Assembly: GCA_035525785.1 (NCBI GenBank)
Contig: DATLDQ010000108.1
Span: 1 to 40,781, forward strand
DNA: 40,781 bases
Reading direction: 5' to 3'
From: CADEED01 sp035525785
GTDB lineage: Bacteria; Pseudomonadota; Gammaproteobacteria; Steroidobacterales; Steroidobacteraceae
The position numbers and the translations under genes are program-made. Shown one piece after another: positions 8,139-16,212 of the stretch (its first letter is position 1; each line of letters starts with the position of its first letter). The notes beneath the pieces were generated by a model. It saw only the letters and a program-made list of their open reading frames with translations, had not been told where the DNA came from and ran no database searches.

Positions 8139-8402
8139 CTAGCGCTGCGGCTCGGTGCGGTTGTCGTATTCGGAATTGTCGAGGTAACCGTCACCGTTCT
8201 TGTCGGCGGACGAAAAAGATTCCACCAACTTCGGATCCGCGGAAGCCTCCGGCATGGAGATGCGGCCATCCTTGTTCGCGTCGAGCGTGTCGAACGAACC
8301 GGATTGCCCGGCCGGGGTCGCGGGTGGCTTCTGGCCTTCGGCCGCGATTCCGGCGAGTGGAATCAGCGCGGCGACGGCGGCTGCGAGCAAGGTCTTCTTC
8401 AT
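8139..8402 (-). CDS. Small exported EF-hand calcium-binding protein
   Basis: An 87-residue protein with a Sec signal peptide (MKKTLL then a hydrophobic stretch to about residue 20, cleavage near AIAA/GIAA-E). Two complete 12-residue EF-hand loops follow: D41-A-N43-K-D45-G-R-I-S49 to E52, and D67-K-N69-G-D71-G-Y-L-D75 to E78. All calcium-coordinating positions (1, 3, 5, 9, 12) carry suitable residues, so it should bind two Ca2+ ions in the periplasm. The ATG at 8402 is chosen over an upstream in-frame start at 8444 because AAAGGAGA sits 8-9 bases before it and the signal peptide starts there. A sigma-54 promoter lies just upstream and an intrinsic terminator just downstream, so this is a monocistronic unit. 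Confidence 0.88.
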   Translation of the reverse strand: MKKTLLAAAVAALIPLAGIAAEGQKPPATPAGQSGSFDTLDANKDGRISMPEASADPKLVESFSSADKNGDGYLDNSEYDNRTEPQR

Positions 8403-8439
8403 GGCAATTCTCCTTTCGGCAAGTTCGGCAAAGTTTCGG

Positions 8440-8455
8440 TGCACTACGCGTGCCA
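8440..8455 (-). promoter_or_regulatory. Sigma-54 (RpoN) promoter of the EF-hand gene
   Basis: On the minus strand the site reads TGGCACGCGTAGTGCA. It matches the RpoN consensus TGGCACG-N4-TTGCW except for one T, with the invariant GG (-24) and GC (-12) at exactly the required spacing. Transcription would start near 8430, giving a leader of about 28 bases that contains the AAAGGAGA ribosome binding site before the ATG at 8402. A receiver-less sigma-54 activator is encoded about 3.3 kb away (11714-12745) and is a candidate activator. Confidence 0.65.
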
Positions 8456-8742
8456 GCTGCCGCGACCGCGTGCCGGGTCAGTGACTTGCGGCAGTGGCAA
8501 TCGTGACGGCGGCGCGCGAGGCGCACGTGGTTGCAGGTGCACGGCGACAAATCGCGCGCCGTGCGACGTCGCCACGCGACATCACACGACTTGTCCCATC
8601 GGAACAAGTAGTTGCTGGTCGGCATTTGGTGACGTCCCGCCATGACCTGGCTTTGGCCGACAGGCGTGCTGGCATTGCGCCGACACAAGTGTGAGTGCAT
8701 TCCGAACGCGCAGCGCGCCCCGACACCCGACGCTGCCGTGGC
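8456..8742. other. Divergent intergenic region between EF-hand gene and antiporter gene
   Basis: About 290 bases without a convincing gene. Small open frames exist on both strands but have low-complexity Arg/Ala-rich products and no ribosome binding site. The only structure I see besides the flanking sigma-54 promoter is the inverted repeat ACTTGT-N9-ACAAGT at 8589-8609, which could be an operator for the antiporter gene. No sigma-70 promoter could be assigned with confidence. Confidence 0.4.
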
Positions 8743-10038
8743 GTGAACGCATTCTGGTTCGTACTGGTCGGCGTCCTGCTCATCGTCATCGCGCTGCTCG
8801 GGCGATTCCTCGACCGCCTGCCGGTGAGCCCCGCCATGATCTATCTACTCGTCGGCATGGCACTGGGGCCGGCCGCGCTCAACGCGATCGAGTTGCATCC
8901 GTTGCGCGAGCTCACGCTGCTCGAGAGCCTGTCCGAAGTCGCCCTGCTGATCGCCCTGTTCACCGTGGGCATCAAGCTGCGCGTGCCGATTGGCGACGCG
9001 CGGTGGAGCCTGCCGCTGCGACTGGCGACGCTGTCCATGGGCGCGACGGTGCTCGGCATCACGCTGGTGGCGTGGCTCTTCTTCGGGTTCAGCCCTGGTC
9101 TCGCGCTCGTTCTGGGCGCGACGCTCGCTCCCACCGACCCCGTGCTCGCGTCGGAGGTGCAACTGCGCAGTCCGCAAGACCGTGACGCGCTGCGATTCGG
9201 GCTGACGGGCGAGGGCGGTCTCAACGACGGCACGGCATTCCCGTTCGTACTCCTGGGGCTTGGCGTGCTCGGCGCGGGCGAAGCGACGTTCAGCCTGTGG
9301 CATTGGCTCTCCGTCGACGTGCTGTGGTCGGTGGTCGTCGGCCTGGGCTCGGGATTCGCCGTGGGCACGGTGCTCGCCGCGGGCGTGCGCGCCATGCGCG
9401 CGCGCTTCAGCAATGCGGTCTTTTTCGATGAATTCCTGCTGCTGGGCGTCATCGCTCTGAGCTACGGCGTCGCGCTATCGCTGCATGCACTCGGCTTCCT
9501 GGCCGTGTTTGCCGCGGGTCTCGCGCTGCGCCGCGCCGATGATATGCACGCCCACGGCCTGGAGCGCAGCGATGACATCACGCCGCGGTCACCGCTCACG
9601 CCGAGCATGTTGAGCGTGAACGAACAACTCGAGCGCATCGCCGAAGTCGCCATCGTGCTCCTGGTGGGAGTGATGATTTCCACGGGCTACTGGTCCGTGA
9701 CCGGACTGTGCATCGCCGCGCTGTTGTTCCTGGTGATCCGCCCGTTGTCCGTCTACGCGGGGCTCGCCGGTGCGCCCGCCGCGCGAGTGCAACGCCGTCT
9801 CATCGGGTGGTTCGGGATCCGCGGCATCGGTTCGTTCTACTACGCCATCTATTCCGTGAATCTCGGCAGTGATGAGATCCTGTACACGCAGGCCGAGCAG
9901 CTGCTCTCGTGCGTGTTCACGGTGATCGCCGCGTCCATCATCGTCCACGGCATCTCGGCGGCGCCCCTCATGGAGCTCTACCAACGGCGGTGGTCGCGCG
10001 GCCGCGGGCGTGTCCCGACGGTGTCGGACAAACGATGA
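8743..10038 (+). CDS. Cation:proton antiporter, CPA1/NhaP type
   Basis: A 431-residue inner-membrane protein with about 12 membrane helices. It would exchange Na+ or K+ for H+. The family core is visible: ATLAPTDPVLASEVQ (the DP-type ion-binding helix) and GEGGLNDGTAFPF (the ND-containing helix), both typical of CPA1 NhaP antiporters, then an Arg-containing GWFGIRGIGSFYY helix near the end. The GTG at 8743 (reading VNAFWFVLVG, at the family's usual start) is preferred over a GTG at 8695, which adds 16 Arg-rich residues. Neither has a good ribosome binding site. It leads a run of stress-type genes, suggesting a role in salt or pH stress. Confidence 0.88.
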   Translation: MNAFWFVLVGVLLIVIALLGRFLDRLPVSPAMIYLLVGMALGPAALNAIELHPLRELTLLESLSEVALLIALFTVGIKLRVPIGDARWSLPLRLATLSMGATVLGITLVAWLFFGFSPGLALVLGATLAPTDPVLASEVQLRSPQDRDALRFGLTGEGGLNDGTAFPFVLLGLGVLGAGEATFSLWHWLSVDVLWSVVVGLGSGFAVGTVLAAGVRAMRARFSNAVFFDEFLLLGVIALSYGVALSLHALGFLAVFAAGLALRRADDMHAHGLERSDDITPRSPLTPSMLSVNEQLERIAEVAIVLLVGVMISTGYWSVTGLCIAALLFLVIRPLSVYAGLAGAPAARVQRRLIGWFGIRGIGSFYYAIYSVNLGSDEILYTQAEQLLSCVFTVIAASIIVHGISAAPLMELYQRRWSRGRGRVPTVSDKR

Positions 10039-10119
10039 CAGTGGCGGGGCCGCGCTCCCACGACATAACCGGTTCCCACCGCTCGCGCGCGTTGCAGCAA
10101 CACGCGGACAATTAAACAC

Positions 10120-10341
10120 ATGGAACCAACGGATTGGACTCGCGTCGCGGGCAACTGGATGCATTGGCGCGGGGCGATCCGGGAACGTTGGGGAAAATTG
10201 ACGGATGACCACCTGGATGTAATCGCGGGCAGGCGCGAAAAGCTTGCGGGGCGAATTCAGGAACTCTACGGACTGCAAAAGGAAGAAGCCGAACGTCAGC
10301 TGCGCAACTGGGAGCGCAACCTGTTCGGTGGAGAGGAGTAG
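10120..10341 (+). CDS. CsbD-like small stress protein
   Basis: A 73-residue, charged, soluble protein. It has the CsbD-family pattern: GKLTDDHLDVIAGRREKLAGRIQELYG, then a KEEAERQLRNW segment. CsbD is a general-stress protein of unknown biochemical function, usually small and helical. The start follows an AT-rich stretch without an obvious Shine-Dalgarno sequence. The stop codon is 2 bases before the next gene, so the two are cotranscribed. Trp-rich N-terminus (DWTRVAGNWMHWRG) is unremarkable for the family. Confidence 0.82.
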   Translation: MEPTDWTRVAGNWMHWRGAIRERWGKLTDDHLDVIAGRREKLAGRIQELYGLQKEEAERQLRNWERNLFGGEE

Positions 10342-10343
10342 CC

Positions 10344-10775
10344 ATGATCACCATGAATGGAATTCGCAATGGTTTTTGGTGCTGTGTCGCGCTGGGCATC
10401 GTCGCCTGCGCTTCCGCACCGATGCCGGTCGACAAGCTCGCGGTCGCGAAAGCCGCCGTCGAGCGCGCCGAGCAGGCGCAGGCAGCGCAATTCGCGCAAG
10501 TCGAACTGACCACCGCGCGCAACAAGCTTTCTGCCGCGCAAGCCGCGGCAGACAAGCGCGATGCGGACGTGGCGGCGCGACTCGCCGATCAGGCGGACGT
10601 CGATGCGCAGCTCGCCGAAGCGACTGCGCGCGCCAAGCAGCAGGAGCAGATGGTGACGCAAATGGAGGCCAGTCTGCAGGACCTGCGCAATGAGGCGCTG
10701 CGGAACCAGACGCGGGGCGACAGCTCCGGCGCCGGCGCCATTACCCCGCAACCCGCGACGCCGCCGCAGCAGTAA
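10344..10775 (+). CDS. DUF4398-type lipoprotein
   Basis: A 143-residue protein with a lipoprotein signal: hydrophobic residues 11-21 and lipobox IVAC with Cys22. The mature part is almost wholly helical. It starts VDKLAVAKAAVERAEQAQAAQFAQVELTTARNK-type sequence (the DUF4398 pattern of alternating Ala and charged residues) and ends in a Pro/Gln-rich tail. Probably outer-membrane anchored and periplasmic. GGAGAGGAG lies 6-7 bases before the ATG at 10344. It is a shorter paralogue of the N-terminal half of the next gene's product, so the pair probably arose by duplication; the partner adds an OmpA domain for peptidoglycan binding. Confidence 0.82.
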   Translation: MITMNGIRNGFWCCVALGIVACASAPMPVDKLAVAKAAVERAEQAQAAQFAQVELTTARNKLSAAQAAADKRDADVAARLADQADVDAQLAEATARAKQQEQMVTQMEASLQDLRNEALRNQTRGDSSGAGAITPQPATPPQQ

Positions 10776-10799
10776 GGCCGAAGCCAAGGAGACATTGTC

Positions 10800-11705
10800 A
10801 TGAAAGCAAGGTTGTTAGCCATCTCGCTCACCACCACCGCGCTGTCCGTGCTCGGAGGCTGCGCGACCACGCCCAAGGACTCAGCGCTCCTCGCGCAAGC
10901 ACGCGAGGCGGTGAGCCGGGCGGAATCCGATGCCGGCGTCACGAAGTACGCGCCGACCGAACTCGACCGCGCGCGCAAGCTTCTGATCAATGCGGAAGGA
11001 GCCGCGAAGGAGCGAGGTCCTGTGGACAAGGTGACCTCGCACTACGCGTACCTCACTACCCAGATGGCGCACATCGCCGAACAGCGTGCGCAAGAGCAGG
11101 TGGCGATGACGCGCGTCAAGTCGGGCGAGACCGAGCGCCAGCGCATCCTGCTGTCCGCCCGGGAAAGCGAGGCCGACCGTGCGCTCGCGCAGGCGCGCAA
11201 CGCGCAGGCGCAGGCCGAGCAGGCCCGCAATGAAGCGCAGAATGCCCAGGCGCAGGTGGCCCAGACCCAGACCGAGAATCAGCGCCTCATGGGCGAGCTG
11301 CAGGCGGCCCAGCAGACTTCCCGCGGCATCGTGCTGACGCTCGGTGACGTGTTGTTCGACACTGGCAAGTCGGAGCTCAAGCCTGGGGCTACGCGCCCGA
11401 TCGAGCAGATCGCCACCTTCCTGAACGAGAATCCCGAGCGCCGTGTGCAGATCGAGGGCTTCACGGACAGCCAGGGGACGGATGAATACAACCAGCAACT
11501 CTCGCAGCGGCGTGCGGATGCGGTGGCGCGAGCCATCATCCAGCGTGGCATCGATTCGCAGCGGGTGCGTGCGCTCGGCTATGGCGAGGAATATCCGAAG
11601 GCCAGCAATGACAGCGCCGGCAGCCGGCAGCTCAATCGCCGTGTTGAGATCGTCGTCTCGAACGGCGACGCCGCCATCCCGGAGCGGACGACCGCTTCGC
11701 CTTGA
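10800..11705 (+). CDS. OmpA-family lipoprotein with N-terminal DUF4398 domain
   Basis: A 301-residue outer-membrane lipoprotein. The signal peptide ends in lipobox LGGC with Cys21. Residues about 25-105 form a DUF4398-type helical domain (LLAQAREAVSRAES, YAPTELDRARKLL). Residues about 105-175 form an Ala/Gln-rich coiled coil. Residues about 178-290 are an OmpA C-terminal peptidoglycan-binding domain: LTLGDVLFDTGKSELKPGA, VQIEGFTDSQGTDEYNQQLSQRRADAV, GYGEEYP and NRRVEIVVSN. It should tether the outer membrane to the cell wall. AAGGAGA precedes the ATG by about 8 bases. The stop codon overlaps a TTG start option of the sigma-54 activator gene. Confidence 0.92.
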   Translation: MKARLLAISLTTTALSVLGGCATTPKDSALLAQAREAVSRAESDAGVTKYAPTELDRARKLLINAEGAAKERGPVDKVTSHYAYLTTQMAHIAEQRAQEQVAMTRVKSGETERQRILLSARESEADRALAQARNAQAQAEQARNEAQNAQAQVAQTQTENQRLMGELQAAQQTSRGIVLTLGDVLFDTGKSELKPGATRPIEQIATFLNENPERRVQIEGFTDSQGTDEYNQQLSQRRADAVARAIIQRGIDSQRVRALGYGEEYPKASNDSAGSRQLNRRVEIVVSNGDAAIPERTTASP

Positions 11706-11713
11706 GCATCCCG

Positions 11714-12745
<1,032 letters not shown>

Positions 12746-12762
12746 ACGCACTCGAGGCATTC

Positions 12763-12900
12763 ATGGCGGGCATTCAGAAACTTTACGGCGGGAACAATCG
12801 TGAATGGCGCAGCGACGACAGTCGCTGCGCGCGCGACTGCGCCGAAGAGCGCAGTGTTTTGGACGTGCAGAGCATTCTGCGCGTCGTGCATGGGGAGTAA
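12763..12900 (+). CDS. Possible small protein of 45 residues (doubtful)
   Basis: An ATG at 12763 opens a 45-codon frame ending at a TAA, 15 bases before the GlsB-type gene. The product starts MAGIQKLYGGNNREW, is charged and has no recognisable domain. A weak GAGG lies 5 bases before the ATG. Against it, a perfect 10-base-stem hairpin (12807-12830) sits inside the frame, which fits a non-coding leader at least as well. I do not recognise the product. Confidence 0.3.
   Translation: MAGIQKLYGGNNREWRSDDSRCARDCAEERSVLDVQSILRVVHGE
12807..12830 (+). other. Perfect hairpin between sigma-54 activator and GlsB-type gene
   Basis: GCGCAGCGAC (12807-12816), loop GACA and GTCGCTGCGC (12821-12830) form a perfect 10-base stem. 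A further TGCGCC at about 12838-12843 could compete with the right arm for pairing with GGCGCA. No U-tract follows, so it is more likely a leader structure or processing site than an intrinsic terminator. Confidence 0.45.
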
Positions 12901-12915
12901 ACGAAGGAGATCCGG

Positions 12916-13185
12916 ATGGGAATCATTTTGTGGTTGATCATTGGTGGCGTCGTTGGCTGGCTTGCGAGCCTCGTCATGCGCCGGGATGCCAGTCAGGGCA
13001 TCGTCCTCAACATCGTCGTAGGCATCGTCGGTTCGATGCTCGGCGCCTGGCTCATCGGACCACTGGTCGGCGCTCCGTCGATCAACTCCGGCGAAATCAG
13101 CGTGGCAAGCTTGCTCGTGTCCTTCCTGGGCGCGGTGATTCTGCTGGCCATCGTTAACCTCATCACGAGGCGTAGCGTCCGCTGA
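12916..13185 (+). CDS. GlsB/YeaQ/YmgE-family small stress membrane protein
   Basis: An 89-residue inner-membrane protein with three hydrophobic helices (about 3-20, 28-48 and 60-83) rich in glycine: IIGGVVGWLASLVM, then GIVLNIVVGIVGSMLGAWL, then LVSFLGAVILLAIVNL. This is the transglycosylase-associated/GlsB pattern, proteins induced by envelope or acid stress whose function is not settled. A strong AAGGAGA lies 6-8 bases before the ATG. A DUF421 gene follows after 21 bases. Confidence 0.9.
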   Translation: MGIILWLIIGGVVGWLASLVMRRDASQGIVLNIVVGIVGSMLGAWLIGPLVGAPSINSGEISVASLLVSFLGAVILLAIVNLITRRSVR

Positions 13186-13206
13186 GTAAAGCAGGAGCTC
13201 GGGTAC

Positions 13207-13725
13207 TTGGTCGCGGAACTGTTCGCAGTCCACGTCTCGGTGCCCGAGCTCGTGCTACGCGGCACGCTGGTCTACTGGCTGCTGTTCCTCATCTTCCGTT
13301 TCGTGCTGCGCCGTGACGTCGGCGCGGTCGGCATCGCCGACATCCTGCTGCTCGTCATCGTCGCGGATGCCGCGCAAAACGCCATGGCCGGTGGCTACGA
13401 CACGTTTGCCGAAGGCGCGATTCTCGTCGGTACCATCGTCACGTGGAACTGGCTGCTCGATGTGCTCGGCTTCTATTTCAAGCCGATGCGGCGATTCACC
13501 TCACCCGACAGGCTCATCCTGGTTTCGCACGGTGTCGCGCAACGCCGCAACCTGCGGCGCGAGTTCATTTCGATGGACGAGCTCGAGGAGAAGATGCGCG
13601 AGCAGGGCATCGAAAATCTGCACGATGTGAAGGTTGCCTATCTCGAAGGCGACGGGCAGATCAGCGTTATCCGCAACTCGCCCGCGCAGGGGCAAAAATC
13701 GGCGAAGAAGATGCCAGGTCGCTGA
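13207..13725 (+). CDS. DUF421 (YetF-like) membrane protein
   Basis: A 172-residue protein. Three N-terminal membrane helices (about 15-35, 40-60 and 65-90) are followed by a soluble DUF421 domain with RLILVSHGVAQRRNLRREFISMDELEEKMREQGI and a short beta strand pair ending GDGQISVIRNS. This is the family layout seen in YetF/YrbG-type proteins, of unknown function. The start is TTG at 13207 with GGAG about 11 bases upstream. The C-terminal tail is Lys/Gln-rich. The last 59 bases overlap a convergent minus-strand frame. Confidence 0.87.
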   Translation: MVAELFAVHVSVPELVLRGTLVYWLLFLIFRFVLRRDVGAVGIADILLLVIVADAAQNAMAGGYDTFAEGAILVGTIVTWNWLLDVLGFYFKPMRRFTSPDRLILVSHGVAQRRNLRREFISMDELEEKMREQGIENLHDVKVAYLEGDGQISVIRNSPAQGQKSAKKMPGR

Positions 13726-14062
13726 AGACCCCGGTAGGGGCGGTGGTGTCATAGGTCAGCTCACCCGTCGCAGGATTCCACTCGAAGCGCACCAACTCGC
13801 GTGAAGATGTGCCGATGAGGGCCGGGTCTGGCGGCGCCTCTCCGGGGCCGATGGTCTCGAACACCAGTTCGCGGACCTGGAGCACCGACAATTGGCTGCA
13901 AGGTTGCGCCACCCGTGCGGAGGCCGCGGAGGCTTCGATGAGCTCGGGCGCTATCCACAGGGCGGCCGAGCCGCTTTCTCCCGGTCGCCCGGCATCGGGC
14001 GCCGAAAAAAGCGCGGCAAACAAGACCAGACCGATCGAGACCTTTCTATACCCTGATTCCAC
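13667..14062 (-). CDS. Possible secreted hypothetical protein, convergent to the DUF421 gene
   Basis: A 131-residue frame from a GTG at 14062. A TTG at 14161 would add 33 residues. The start of the product looks like a signal peptide: two basic residues (YRK) and then VSIGLVLFAALFSAPDAG. The mature part is mixed (ELIEASAASARVAQ, VLQVRELVFETIGPGEAP, ELVRFEWNPATGELTYDT) with normal codon use for this genome, GC-rich at third positions. This makes it look more coding than the usual antisense shadow. It fills an otherwise empty gap of about 450 bases. I do not recognise a domain. No clear ribosome binding site is seen, and its end overlaps the DUF421 gene by 59 bases; a decaying gene is an alternative. 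Confidence 0.45.
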   Translation of the reverse strand: MESGYRKVSIGLVLFAALFSAPDAGRPGESGSAALWIAPELIEASAASARVAQPCSQLSVLQVRELVFETIGPGEAPPDPALIGTSSRELVRFEWNPATGELTYDTTAPTGVFSDLASSSPIFAPARASCG

Positions 14063-14180
14063 GGCCAAAGCATGCGGCGCGGCCGCGGGGCGTGCCGATG
14101 GGAAGGGGCAGCCGCTGCGCGTAGGAATGAACCGCAGGAAGCCCGAGCGTATTTTCCACAAACCCTGCGATACTTCGCGA

Positions 14181-15065
14181 ATGACTCACGAAGAGAAGGT
14201 CGCGCCCTGGTACAACGCCGTCGACTGGATTCAGGCCGGTTCGCGCATCGTCGCCATCCTCGCGGTCAGCGTGCTGCTGGTATTCATCGCGCGGCGCCTG
14301 ATCTCGGGCCTGGAAAAATTCACCGCCACCCACGCGCTCGACGTGGAGTCGCAGCGCCGCGCCGCAACGGTGAGCAATGTGCTGCGCAAGCTGGCGACCG
14401 TATTCATTTCCGCCATCGCGATCCTTGCGATCTTCAACACGCTGGGCATTTCCATCCTGCCGTTCCTGGCTACCGCCGGCGTCGCCGGCATCGCGATTGC
14501 CTTCGGCGCACAGAGCCTGGTAAAGGATTTCTTCCGCGGTTTCTTCCTGCTCGCGGAAAACCAGATACGGCAGGGCGATGTCGTCGAGATCGCCGGCAAG
14601 AGCGGGCTCGTCGAAGATCTCACGTTGCGCTACGTCCAGCTCCGCGACTACGAGGGCAACGTGCACTACGTCCCGAACGGCGAAATCGCCGTCGTCACCA
14701 GTTCCAGCAGGTCTTACGCATATGCCGTGGTCGACGTGACCATCGCCCTCGACCAGGACATCGCCCCCGTCATCGAGGTGATGCGCGAAACCGGCCACCA
14801 GCTGCGCGCCAATTCCGTCTTCAAAGACAAGATCCTCGAGGATCTCGACATCGCCGGCATCGAATCCTGGAGCGAACGCGGCATTACCCTTCGCGCCCGC
14901 TTCAAGGTCCGCGCTCTCGAGCAATCCAACGTCAAACGCGAATACCTCATGCGCCTGAAGCACGCCTTCGACCGCGCCGACATCCAGCAACCGAAAGCAA
15001 CCGTCACCATCGTGGATCCACGTTCCAACGCCGGGTCGAAGCCCCCTGAAGGTCCACCCACCTGA
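14181..15065 (+). CDS. MscS-family small-conductance mechanosensitive channel
   Basis: A 294-residue inner-membrane channel that opens on hypo-osmotic shock. Helix 1 is at about 18-40 and helix 2 at about 68-88. The pore helix region reads ILPFLATAGVAGIAIAFGAQSLVKDFFRGFFLLAENQIRQGD, the hallmark of MscS. The cytoplasmic beta domain has VEIAGKSGLVEDLTLRYVQLRDYEGN and VPNGEIAVVTSSSRSYA. The C-terminal alpha/beta domain ends in a short polar tail. The length equals that of E. coli MscS. The frame is open far upstream, but ATG 14181 (MTHEEKVAPWY) matches the family start. It fits the surrounding envelope-stress genes. Confidence 0.93.
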   Translation: MTHEEKVAPWYNAVDWIQAGSRIVAILAVSVLLVFIARRLISGLEKFTATHALDVESQRRAATVSNVLRKLATVFISAIAILAIFNTLGISILPFLATAGVAGIAIAFGAQSLVKDFFRGFFLLAENQIRQGDVVEIAGKSGLVEDLTLRYVQLRDYEGNVHYVPNGEIAVVTSSSRSYAYAVVDVTIALDQDIAPVIEVMRETGHQLRANSVFKDKILEDLDIAGIESWSERGITLRARFKVRALEQSNVKREYLMRLKHAFDRADIQQPKATVTIVDPRSNAGSKPPEGPPT

Positions 15066-15083
15066 GGGCACAGGTCGAGCGCA

Positions 15084-15117
15084 AAAGAAAAGGCGCTCCA
15101 ACGAGCGCCTTTTCTTT
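15084..15117. terminator. Bidirectional intrinsic terminator
   Basis: AAGAAAAGGCGCTC (15085-15098, preceded by more A) and GAGCGCCTTTTCTT (15103-15116) form a perfect stem with loop CAAC. The A-rich and T-rich arms give a U-tract on both strands. It lies 19 bases past the MscS stop codon and about 60 bases past the end of the convergent small membrane protein gene, so it can serve both. Confidence 0.88.
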
Positions 15118-15176
15118 GATGGCACGCGAGGCGCCGACCTGACGTCGGTGCGCGTTGCCGCTTCAACTCGTCATTT

Positions 15177-15401
15177 TCAGTGCGCCGTGACCGCACTCTG
15201 CGTAGCAGGCCCCGAGCGGCTGGCTCCGCCTTCACTCTCCCATCGCTCTCTGTCGAGCCTTTCATTGAGCCGCGTGCGCTCTTCCTCGTCGCGTCGCTGC
15301 ACCCGGGCTGACATGTACGACGCCACGAGGATGGCGACGCCCGCAATGCCCAGTAGCTTGATGATCTTCATGGTCAGCATGCTGGTCTCCGTGCTGGTCA
15401 T
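15177..15401 (-). CDS. Small single-helix membrane protein
   Basis: A 74-residue protein starting MTSTETSMLTMKIIK. One membrane helix (about 14-31, LLGIAGVAILVASYM) is followed by a strongly charged Arg/Glu helix (RVQRRDEEERTRLNERLDRE) and a polar tail. I do not recognise a named family. The ATG at 15401 overlaps the stop codon of the upstream DUF4142 gene as ATGA, and AGGAG lies about 9 bases before it, so the two are translated together. A longer in-frame extension to 15626 runs through the DUF4142 gene and is not used. Likely inner-membrane, with the charged helix on the cytoplasmic side. Confidence 0.72.
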   Translation of the reverse strand: MTSTETSMLTMKIIKLLGIAGVAILVASYMSARVQRRDEEERTRLNERLDRERWESEGGASRSGPATQSAVTAH

Positions 15402-16084
15402 TTCTGCAATCTCCTGAGTTCCGCAAGGTGGCTTTGGATGGTGGGCAGGGTCTCGCGCGCGTAGCGGCGCAAATCCTGGTCCTCGCCGCCCTGCGCCTGG
15501 GCGCTGTACAGCGCCACGGCGTGCTCCTGCGTCGAAATCATTTCCTCGGTCCAGATGGCGTCGAAGTCGGCGCTGGCCGTACCGGACGGCGGCGCCGCGG
15601 CGCCTTGCAGCGCGGGCAGCGGCCATCTCTTCTCTTCGGCAATCCTGGCCATGCGCGCCGTGGCGTCCGCATGGTCGCGGACCAGCGCTTCGGCCACGCG
15701 CTTCAAATCGGGATCTGAAAGCTGCGCGAGCGCCTGGTGCGCGGCGCTCAAGTCCTCGCGTGCCCGTTCGGTGGCAATCGCAAGGAACGAAATGTCATCG
15801 ATGGGCTTGCCGAGGTCGCCGCCCCCCGTGGGCTGGCTGGCATCGACGGTGCTCGATTGACTGGCTGGCAGGTCGGCCGCCGCCAGCGGAACGAGCGCCG
15901 ATGAACCCGCCGTCAGGTTCTCGGCCAGGTTCTCGGCGATGGGCAACGAAACCATTGCCGCTACCGGGTCGGGCAGCGGTTGGGCCGGGCCGGTGGTCGC
16001 GAGCGAAACCGCCAAGGCGGGGCAGGTCGCCAGTAGCGCCCCCGAGACGATCGTCCCGGTCACCCACCGTGTCACGCGTTTCAT
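15398..16084 (-). CDS. Exported DUF4142 protein
   Basis: A 228-residue protein with a Sec signal peptide (MKRVTRWVTG then a hydrophobic run, cleavage near residue 26). A Pro/Ala-rich linker of about 65 residues follows. Then comes a DUF4142 domain (about 95-225), a ferritin-like four-helix bundle: FLAIATERAREDLSAAHQAL, RVAEALVRDHADATARMARIA, WTEEMISTQEHAVALYSAQAQ and LPTIQSHLAEL. The conserved His/Glu pattern (RDHADA, TQEHAVAL) is typical of the family, whose function is unknown. The ATG at 16084 follows GGAGGAG by about 6 bases. A strong hairpin (16106-16140) stands immediately upstream of that ribosome binding site. It is cotranscribed with the small membrane protein gene. Confidence 0.85.
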   Translation of the reverse strand: MKRVTRWVTGTIVSGALLATCPALAVSLATTGPAQPLPDPVAAMVSLPIAENLAENLTAGSSALVPLAAADLPASQSSTVDASQPTGGGDLGKPIDDISFLAIATERAREDLSAAHQALAQLSDPDLKRVAEALVRDHADATARMARIAEEKRWPLPALQGAAAPPSGTASADFDAIWTEEMISTQEHAVALYSAQAQGGEDQDLRRYARETLPTIQSHLAELRRLQK

Positions 16085-16101
16085 CGAATTCTCTCCTCCG
16101 G

Positions 16102-16140
16102 AAAACCGTCCGGCGGCAGTAGTTAGCTGCCGCCGGACGG
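16102..16140 (-). terminator. Strong intrinsic terminator or attenuator ahead of the DUF4142 gene
   Basis: A perfect 14-base stem, CCGTCCGGCGGCAG (16106-16119 as read on plus) with CTGCCGCCGGACGG (16127-16140), has a 7-base loop. On the minus strand it is followed by TTTTCC. It ends the lipoprotein gene 72 bases upstream. The next gene's GGAGGAG begins only a few bases after the U-run, leaving no room for a promoter between hairpin and gene; any transcript of the DUF4142 gene must pass through this structure. Confidence 0.8.
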
Positions 16141-16212
16141 GTGCATGCGATCGCGGCGATTTCGCTTGGTCTCGCAGGTGAGCATCACCCGGCCGCGCTC
16201 GCATGTGTGCTC

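Noticed and set aside
13809..14180. A 124-residue N-terminal extension of the MscS channel
   Set aside because: The extension is Ser/Ala/Arg-rich without membrane helices. The family start is matched by ATG 14181.
15120..15135. Sigma-54-like string TGGCACGCGAGGCGCC on the plus strand
   Set aside because: Spacing is acceptable but the -12 part is poor, and only convergent 3' ends lie downstream on that strand.
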